A stretch of DNA of 11,849 nucleotides from Eubacterium sp. CAG:252. GTDB taxonomy: Bacteria; Bacillota; Clostridia; Lachnospirales; Lachnospiraceae. The position numbers and the translations under genes are program-made. Below are positions 6,158 through 11,849 of this stretch, in pieces. The DNA lies in assembly GCA_000436535.1 (NCBI GenBank), contig FR886253.1, positions 1-11,849 of the forward strand, read 5' to 3'. Within the stretch, counting starts at the first letter, position 1; the number at the start of each line of letters is the position of its first letter. A model generated the notes under the pieces. The model searched no databases, had not been told where the DNA came from, and was given only the letters and a program-made list of their open reading frames with translations.

Positions 6158-7318
6158 TTATAAATTATTTTGTAGCCATTCTAATGATTTAATTTTCTCT
6201 TCTTCTATTTTCTTTAATACACTCGAATAATCTATAGGTCTATTTAAAATCTCTTGAATATTCCTACTTGATGTATTGTCAACAATTCTATCGTCTAAAC
6301 CTACTAAAGAAAGTAAATCTGTTAATCTTGAATTCATTGCTTTTTTTTCTTTATCCAAGTTTCTCTTTAATACTACAAATCTTTTTTCAAACAAAATTGA
6401 AAATACTACACAATGAAAAGAATCTGTTATAACAAAATCTGAATATTTTATATAACCTAAAAATTCTTTTGGAGAAATATCTATTTTCTGTATATCTCCA
6501 AATTTAAAATCCAACTCATTGTAATCTCCTATAAATGGAATTGTTATTAACTTTTCTTTCATTAAATTGGATGCATCTTGACTTATAATTCTACTTTGAT
6601 TGCTATTGCCTAAAATATATGCAAGCATATATTTTTCTTCTACTGGTTTTTTTACTATTTTCATCCACTCATCTGGTTCTATTAATAAAACTGGATCAAG
6701 AACAATCTGTATATTTTTATGTATCTTATTACTTATCAGTTTTTTTGCATTAGCTTCTCTAACTGAAATTGCATCTAAATTATTAATTCTCTTAACAGCT
6801 TCCTCTTCAAATTGTTTTGGTAATACATCAGCACCAAAACTTGCAGCATATGAAATTTTTCTTTTATTAGTAAATTCTAAATAGTAATTCCATTTATGTG
6901 GTACAGGTCTAATTCCTCCTGAATATGGTGTCCATACTTGATCACTTCCACATACAAATTCATCAAATATATCATTTAACTCATTAATTTCTTCTGCTTT
7001 ATATATTTTTTTTGTATGTGGTATTAGATTTTGAAATTCTAAAAAAGCTTCGGATTGTCTTTGTTTTATAGAAAATAATTTTTTGTTAATTTTTCTGTCA
7101 TAAAGCTTTCTCTTTATCAGATTAAATACTCCAAACTTTAATTTAAATACTAATTTAACTTTATCCTTAAAAGATAATTTTTCTGTTATTCTATTGTCTA
7201 AACATATCTGTTCACAATCATACCCTAAGTTTTCAATAGTTTTTTGTAATGCATATGCCTGTAACATTCCACCATGATTTATATTTCCATTATAAAAAGT
7301 TATAATTCCTATTTTCAT
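6158..7318 (-). CDS. Polysaccharide pyruvyl transferase family protein (CsaB/WcaK-like)
   Basis: 386 residues with the full pattern of the family: a glycine-rich N-terminus NHGGMLQAYALQ (14-25), FVCGSDQVW (121-129), SYAASFG (156-162), SVREANAKKLI (185-195), VLDPVLL (206-212) and near the end ITDSFHCVVFS (297-307). The family's two-domain GT-B-like fold transfers pyruvate from phosphoenolpyruvate to a sugar as a ketal. Several family members in capsule loci are annotated this way without proof, and some may be glycosyltransferases instead. Here it probably modifies the repeat unit and would add negative charge. Its ATG overlaps the TGA of the GT4 gene by four bases (ATGA) with GAGGA six bases ahead, pointing to coupled translation. 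The FrhB-like protein at 1778-2932 is a frequent companion of this family. Confidence 0.93.
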   Translation of the reverse strand: MKIGIITFYNGNINHGGMLQAYALQKTIENLGYDCEQICLDNRITEKLSFKDKVKLVFKLKFGVFNLIKRKLYDRKINKKLFSIKQRQSEAFLEFQNLIPHTKKIYKAEEINELNDIFDEFVCGSDQVWTPYSGGIRPVPHKWNYYLEFTNKRKISYAASFGADVLPKQFEEEAVKRINNLDAISVREANAKKLISNKIHKNIQIVLDPVLLIEPDEWMKIVKKPVEEKYMLAYILGNSNQSRIISQDASNLMKEKLITIPFIGDYNELDFKFGDIQKIDISPKEFLGYIKYSDFVITDSFHCVVFSILFEKRFVVLKRNLDKEKKAMNSRLTDLLSLVGLDDRIVDNTSSRNIQEILNRPIDYSSVLKKIEEEKIKSLEWLQNNL

Positions 7319-8478
7319 TTATTTTCCTCATTTAATATTTCCAAATAAACCTCATATATTTCTTTTGCATTTCTTGTTGAAGAAAATTTAATCGCTGATT
7401 TTTTACCATTTTCTGATAAACATCTTAATAATTCTCTATCATTATAAATGCGTTCTATACATCTGGCTAATTCATGAATATTTTGATAATCATATATAAG
7501 TCCATCTTTATTATCTTCAATTAGTTCAGGGGTAGCACCTGTGTTACTTCCTATTACACATAATCCTGCATACATATATTCTGCTGTAACTCTACCAAAT
7601 CCTTCTGCTCTGGAACATGTCAATCCAACATCATATTCTTTATATATTTCATACAAATCATTTCTTGCACCCAAAAATTTAACTTGTGATTCTAACTCGC
7701 ATTCTTTTATTAATTTTTCTAGTTTTTTTAAATATTTCGGATCATCCCAGCCAGCTATATCTAAATAAACATTTTTCTTTATTTGCTCTGGCAAATAACT
7801 TAATGCTTCTATTGCATAATATTGACCTTTTGCTTCACATACCCCTCCAGCAATAATCATTTTTAGCTTATTGTCATTATTATAATTATTTTTAATCTTA
7901 ATAGAATGGATATCCACTCCATCATATAATATCTGTACCTTTTCTTTTGTTACCCCTCTTGATATCCATGATTTTGCTACAGCTTTTGATATTGCTAGAA
8001 ATCTATTTGTATATTTACTTATATACTTATTATATTTATATCTATATGTACAACAATCAAAATCCTCATAACCAAATTCACGAATATGCATAATATGCGG
8101 CACATTATACATTCTATTTAAAATACACCCAATATCATTTCTTGCTGAATTAGTATGTATAATGTCTATTGATTTAATATCTATATTTTTTTTTATATTT
8201 TTTATTGCTTTAGGAATTGACAAATAATACTTCAAACATTCGTATGGATATTTTATGGGTCTTTTCCACTTGTAAGGTGATTTTGTATTCATAGCTGACA
8301 TATGACCAATAGCATAATTTTCTATCTTCATTCCATTAAGAATATCATTTAATTCACTATAAGAACTTGTACATACAACAGGCTCTACTCCTATTTTTTT
8401 TAATTCGTAAGTCATTTCAATAAGAGCTCTTGTCGCTCCACCTACTACTCCCGGATCTGTAATATACAATACTCTCAA
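7315..8478 (-). CDS. GT4-family glycosyltransferase (GT-B fold)
   Basis: 387 residues. Features of family 4 retaining glycosyltransferases: a glycine loop VVGGATRALIEM (11-22), an acceptor-domain His-containing IIHTNS (106-111), the start of the C-terminal Rossmann domain at MIIAGGVCEAKGQY (207-220), and the donor-binding region SRAEGFGRVTAEYM (289-302), where E292 and E300 form the EX7E pair, followed by SNTGATPELIEDN. It should transfer a sugar from a nucleotide donor to the lipid-linked repeat on the cytoplasmic membrane face; donor unknown. The start is TTG (8476-8478), supported by AAAAGGAG at 8488-8495 nine bases away and by the next in-frame Met being well inside the fold. It overlaps the following gene by four bases. 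Confidence 0.94.
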   Translation of the reverse strand: MRVLYITDPGVVGGATRALIEMTYELKKIGVEPVVCTSSYSELNDILNGMKIENYAIGHMSAMNTKSPYKWKRPIKYPYECLKYYLSIPKAIKNIKKNIDIKSIDIIHTNSARNDIGCILNRMYNVPHIMHIREFGYEDFDCCTYRYKYNKYISKYTNRFLAISKAVAKSWISRGVTKEKVQILYDGVDIHSIKIKNNYNNDNKLKMIIAGGVCEAKGQYYAIEALSYLPEQIKKNVYLDIAGWDDPKYLKKLEKLIKECELESQVKFLGARNDLYEIYKEYDVGLTCSRAEGFGRVTAEYMYAGLCVIGSNTGATPELIEDNKDGLIYDYQNIHELARCIERIYNDRELLRCLSENGKKSAIKFSSTRNAKEIYEVYLEILNEENK

Positions 8479-8511
8479 ATCAAAAATCTCCTTTTAAATA
8501 TAATTATATTA

Positions 8512-9699
8512 TTAATATAATCTTTGCGTTGCCTGCCAATAAAAAACATATGGATTATATACTCCACCTTCTACAAAAAGGCCACCAAAGAAATGTTTAA
8601 TTCCAAATAAAACAATTATTAAATATATTATATATCTCATTTTTTTATTTTTAATGTACACCAAAGTATTAGGAACCAATATAATTGTAAATAATGAAAA
8701 ATACTGTGCCATTCTATAACTTTCACTTATAACAATTGTCATTAAATAAAACACATATCCCACGATTGCCATATTCACCAACCCAGTCATATTAACGTAG
8801 TGAGGTATATAGTTATTATTTTTTATATTAAAAATTATTTTACCTTTGCTGTAATTAATATATTTCATACCTGTATTACTTTTTTCAATATTATTCTGAT
8901 ATCCCTTTACATTTAAATAATACCAGCAAATACATATAAAAAATAATTGTATTATAAAATCACCTGTAAGATTTCCTCCTCTTGTCTGAAACTTTGAAAA
9001 CCTTTCGCCTCCCAAAAATGGCAACACCTTAAACAAAATTGATAAAATAGCTGGTTGTGAAATACATAAAACTAATATTCCTCCAAATACTACCCACCCC
9101 AATTGTTTAGCACCAATTTTCCCTTTTTGAACAAAATATGCTCCTAAAAATAAAATGGCGATTGTATGACAAAAAGTTGCAATTATTACAGCAATAAAAT
9201 ATTTTTTATATTGTTCTTCCTGTAAGAATTTAAATGCTAAAACTATAATTCCTAATGCAAAAACATGTCGCATAAGCTGAAAATTATATAAATAAAAACC
9301 ATATGATAAAAACATAATAAAGCTAATAAATATGTTTTCTGAATATGTATATATTAACCATGTTACTCCAATTGTATATGGTAAAGCACTAACAAATATC
9401 CAAGCATTCATATTTGATGAAAATAATGAAAATAACTTAGCAAATAAATAGAATCCAAAATCTTTAAAAAATCCCGAAAAAATATCAATGAAAGAATAAT
9501 TTTGATTTATGATACGCATAAAATCTCTAGCATATACCTGTGTATCAACGCCTCCATAATTGATATTTCGTAATCCTATTAATACCTGCATATATATAAA
9601 AATTACTATGCAAGCTATTTTTCTTGGTATTCTCTTTTTTCCATTATTTGTAATAAAACACATTAACCCTACTGTTAAATATAATCCTATAAAAATCAT
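8512..9699 (-). CDS. EpsG-family (Wzy-like) polysaccharide polymerase
   Basis: 395 residues, with about ten or more hydrophobic segments across the whole length. Sequence marks of the EpsG/Wzy-like family are LIGLRN (40-45), GGVDTQVYARDF (49-60), FQLMRHVFALGI (140-151, the QxxR motif), ATFCHTIAILFLG (174-186) and SESYRMAQYFSLF (325-337). The long polar segment around 229-300 is the likely external loop. The role expected from the family is to join flipped repeat units on the outer membrane face into polymer, working with the Wzx at 2934-4397. GGGAG lies seven bases before the ATG. It follows the GT2 gene after 36 bases and precedes GT4 by 33 bases. Wzy proteins vary greatly, so the assignment rests on motif order and topology. 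Confidence 0.9.
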   Translation of the reverse strand: MIFIGLYLTVGLMCFITNNGKKRIPRKIACIVIFIYMQVLIGLRNINYGGVDTQVYARDFMRIINQNYSFIDIFSGFFKDFGFYLFAKLFSLFSSNMNAWIFVSALPYTIGVTWLIYTYSENIFISFIMFLSYGFYLYNFQLMRHVFALGIIVLAFKFLQEEQYKKYFIAVIIATFCHTIAILFLGAYFVQKGKIGAKQLGWVVFGGILVLCISQPAILSILFKVLPFLGGERFSKFQTRGGNLTGDFIIQLFFICICWYYLNVKGYQNNIEKSNTGMKYINYSKGKIIFNIKNNNYIPHYVNMTGLVNMAIVGYVFYLMTIVISESYRMAQYFSLFTIILVPNTLVYIKNKKMRYIIYLIIVLFGIKHFFGGLFVEGGVYNPYVFYWQATQRLY

Positions 9700-9735
9700 T
9701 TCATTTCTCCCAACAAATATCCATCTGTTTCAAAT

Positions 9736-10758
9736 CTATCCTATAACATCCCCTTGTCTATTAACTGTTGTACTTTCTGATTTATAACCTTTTCTTTTGT
9801 TATTTATTTTGACAATATATTTACACATAAATGGCGGAATTAAAAAGAACGGATATAATTTAATCCATAATATTGGATATTTTATTGTACATTTAATTAT
9901 ATTTAATACTCTTGTCTTTTTAATTCCCGCAGCCCTTTCTTTTATTAACGCTCTTTTACTTATGAAACCAATTCTCCATATAAATAATTCATCTAATTGT
10001 TTTTTACAAAATCCATGTTTAATAGCAAAATCCAACATATTTCTATAAGTAATTCCATCAACTCTTCCTGAATCGAAATTAGAAATGCTGCTATATATAC
10101 CCGCACCGATACATGGAATACTTATTATCCCTAATCGTTGTTCTTTATAATCTGCACATAATATATGTACATAACTTTGTAACCAATTCGAACCTTTATA
10201 TTTATTTACATCTGATATATTGTGTAATGCTTCTGTTAAACATATAAAGCAGGATAAAAAACCCCACATTCTTCCAGCATAATTCATAAAAAGCTGCTTA
10301 TCATAAGTAACTATTTTCTGACCATCATAAATTGCTTTATCATAAAAAATACATTTCTGTTCATTTTCATATTTTTCATGAAATCCTTTAGCATTCAGAT
10401 ATACTAATGACATATCCTCATTATTCTGCAAAAAATCTAATATAATGCATAATTTTTCTTCAATTAAAATATCATCATCTGACAATAATAATGTATACTT
10501 CCCCTTGGACATTTCCATACATTGTAAATAATTGGAATCTGGACCAATATTTTTAGCATTACGAACATATATAATATTTTCATATTTTTCAATATACTTA
10601 TCAATAATTAATTTTGTATTATCTGTTGATGCATTGTCAGATATCAAAATTTCAACACGTTCATCGCATTGTGGTAATAAAATTTCTAACATATTTGATA
10701 TTGTATTTGCCCCATTATATGTAGGTATTGCAATAGTCAATAACTTTTCGTTATCCAT
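9736..10758 (-). CDS. GT2-family glycosyltransferase (GT-A fold)
   Basis: 340 residues. The N-terminal domain is a textbook family 2 fold: LTIAIPTYNGANTI (7-20), ILISDNASTDNT (37-48) with the nucleotide-binding Asp D41, NIGPDSNYLQCM (70-81) and LLLSDDD (90-96) with the metal-binding DxD-type acids. It should be an inverting sugar transferase working on the lipid-linked repeat at the inner membrane face. The C-terminal third is basic and contains a hydrophobic Pro-rich stretch (about 290-317, including PFFLIPPF) that may hold it at the membrane. AAGGAG is placed seven bases before the ATG; the gap to the preceding GT8 gene is 18 bases. Donor and linkage cannot be read from the sequence. Confidence 0.94.
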   Translation of the reverse strand: MDNEKLLTIAIPTYNGANTISNMLEILLPQCDERVEILISDNASTDNTKLIIDKYIEKYENIIYVRNAKNIGPDSNYLQCMEMSKGKYTLLLSDDDILIEEKLCIILDFLQNNEDMSLVYLNAKGFHEKYENEQKCIFYDKAIYDGQKIVTYDKQLFMNYAGRMWGFLSCFICLTEALHNISDVNKYKGSNWLQSYVHILCADYKEQRLGIISIPCIGAGIYSSISNFDSGRVDGITYRNMLDFAIKHGFCKKQLDELFIWRIGFISKRALIKERAAGIKKTRVLNIIKCTIKYPILWIKLYPFFLIPPFMCKYIVKINNKRKGYKSESTTVNRQGDVIG

Positions 10759-10776
10759 TTATGTCTCCTTTTATAT

Positions 10777-11778
10777 TTACTCATTCTTCCATATCATTCT
10801 AGGTCTCACTTCATTATATAAAAAACAGACAATATAGGATAAAGCAGCTTGTGGTATCATATGATATACTTTGTATTTTAATTTCATAATATTACTACGT
10901 GTATCTTTATGCATTTCTTTCCACGGTGTTAATTCCTTATACTCTAAATACTTAGCTGTCATAGGATGATCACATCCCTCAACCCATGGTCGGCTAAGCA
11001 TATAAAAATTTCTTGTATAATGAATTATCACAGGATTATTTTTTGCCTGTTGTACCTGTTCATATGTATAAAAATTTTTAGGTTTTCGCCATCTTAACAA
11101 ATTGTTATATTCAAATGCCCAAAATAATGTATACGCATTATAATCTGGCGATAATTTTAATATCCTGCCTTTGCAAGACCAGTTCATTAAAGTTTGTTCA
11201 AAAAAGAAGACATTACCATTTTGTTTAAATATACGATTTATTATTTTTTCCTCAATATTTTCCTGTCTCCATTTTTTTAAATCTACTAAATAAAAACCTG
11301 CATTACAATAAATATCATCTTCATCCATATCAAATTGTCTTCTATATTTTTTAATATTCATACAATCTGCTACACCTGCCAGTATATTTCCATGCATATC
11401 TATATTCCATAATTCTTCTAAATCTGAACATATCAATGTATCACTATCCAAGCATATAACTCTATCAACATTATTAGGTAACAGCGTACCTATACACATT
11501 CTGAAGTATGAATGTCCAATTTGATATCTTGTCTTAAAATTAAATTTTAATAAATCATTCGGTGATGGTGCATCTAAATATATTATCTTTCTTATATTTT
11601 CTGTTGAACTATACTTATCGACCATACATTGCAACTTATTTTTTTTCTCTTTTGTAATGCCATCGTCTACTATATATATATTAATTTCTCTGCAATTCTT
11701 ATTATTTTCTAACAATGAAACCAAAGATACAGCCAATACTTCTATAAACAAATCACTACTAAAATAAAATATATTCAT
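10777..11778 (-). CDS. GT8-family glycosyltransferase
   Basis: 333 residues with the retaining GT8 pattern of LPS/capsule galactosyl- and glucosyltransferases. It starts with IFYFSSDLFIEVLAVSLVSL (3-22), then has IYIVDDG (34-40), SYFRM (90-94), VICLDSDTLICSDLEELW (107-124) with the metal-binding DSD at 111-113, YCNAGFYLVDLKKW (157-170), FFEQTLMNW (192-200) and VIIHYTRNFYMLSRPW (250-265) with the conserved His at 253. It likely adds a Gal, Glc or related sugar from a UDP donor early in repeat assembly, judging only from its place at the front of the visible operon. The C-terminal ~40 residues are basic/hydrophobic, as expected for membrane association. AGGTGG and GGAG lie just before the ATG at 11776-11778. 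Confidence 0.95.
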   Translation of the reverse strand: MNIFYFSSDLFIEVLAVSLVSLLENNKNCREINIYIVDDGITKEKKNKLQCMVDKYSSTENIRKIIYLDAPSPNDLLKFNFKTRYQIGHSYFRMCIGTLLPNNVDRVICLDSDTLICSDLEELWNIDMHGNILAGVADCMNIKKYRRQFDMDEDDIYCNAGFYLVDLKKWRQENIEEKIINRIFKQNGNVFFFEQTLMNWSCKGRILKLSPDYNAYTLFWAFEYNNLLRWRKPKNFYTYEQVQQAKNNPVIIHYTRNFYMLSRPWVEGCDHPMTAKYLEYKELTPWKEMHKDTRSNIMKLKYKVYHMIPQAALSYIVCFLYNEVRPRMIWKNE

Positions 11779-11795
11779 TTCTCCACCTAATATTT

Positions 11796-11849
11796 TTATT
11801 CTTCATCCAATAAAGGAATAAACATAATCTCCTTAAGTTCTTCTCTTGG
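11796..11849 (-). CDS. C-terminal end of an upstream gene, cut by the right window edge
   Basis: A frame open from the window edge ends at TAA (11796-11798) and reads PREELKEIMFIPLLDEE, 17 residues with a plausible amphipathic, acidic C-terminus. It stops 17 bases before the GT8 start, the same close spacing seen throughout the operon, and that spacer carries the GT8 ribosome binding site. Too little is visible to name a family. It implies that the operon continues to the right of the window. Confidence 0.55.
   Translation of the reverse strand, partial: PREELKEIMFIPLLDEE

Noticed and set aside
1..11849. Mobile elements, CRISPR repeats, tRNA genes, direct repeats
   Set aside because: No transposase or integrase motifs, regularly spaced repeats, tRNA-like cloverleaf or long repeated segments were noticed by eye; a computed repeat and tRNA search was not possible.

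Overview
The window is strongly AT-rich and has strong GGAG/AGGAGG-type ribosome binding sites, frequent stop/start overlaps and some TTG/GTG starts. This fits a low-GC Gram-positive bacterium of the Clostridia (for example a gut Lachnospiraceae or Clostridium relative). That is inferred from style and gene content; no marker gene is present. Every gene I can support lies on the minus strand, so the window reads from right to left.

Layout in transcription order. From the right edge to about 1,440 is one tightly packed Wzx/Wzy-type surface polysaccharide (capsule/EPS) operon. It contains the tail of an unidentified gene (11796 to the edge), a GT8 glycosyltransferase, a GT2 glycosyltransferase, an EpsG/Wzy-like polymerase, a GT4 glycosyltransferase, a polysaccharide pyruvyl transferase-family protein, an SDR sugar epimerase/dehydratase/reductase, a left-handed beta-helix O-acetyltransferase, a Wzx flippase, and an FrhB-like iron-sulfur protein. 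A previously easy-to-miss 40-residue single-pass membrane ORF (1538-1660) follows. Adjacent genes overlap by 1-4 bases or are separated by at most a few tens of bases. A strong intrinsic terminator (hairpin 1448-1480 plus U-run) closes the unit.

Beyond the terminator, a recognisable promoter (TTGACA-17-CATTAT, 1375-1403) drives a separate gene (65-1252). It encodes a polytopic membrane protein whose C-terminal half carries a degenerate but ordered set of peptidoglycan glycosyltransferase (GT51) motifs. This is the least ordinary item in the window. A possible further short coding start lies at the left edge (1-51).

How the genes work together (inference from families): an initiating sugar-phosphate transferase, not in the window, would load undecaprenyl phosphate. 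The GT8, GT2 and GT4 enzymes would extend the repeat unit, and the acetyltransferase and pyruvyl transferase-family protein would decorate it. The SDR and possibly the FrhB-like redox protein would make or modify a sugar. Wzx would flip the lipid-linked repeat and the EpsG-like protein polymerise it. The GT51-like membrane protein is transcribed apart and may act on a lipid-linked glycan or on the wall, but this is not shown. No tRNA, rRNA, CRISPR array, insertion sequence or phage gene was seen.
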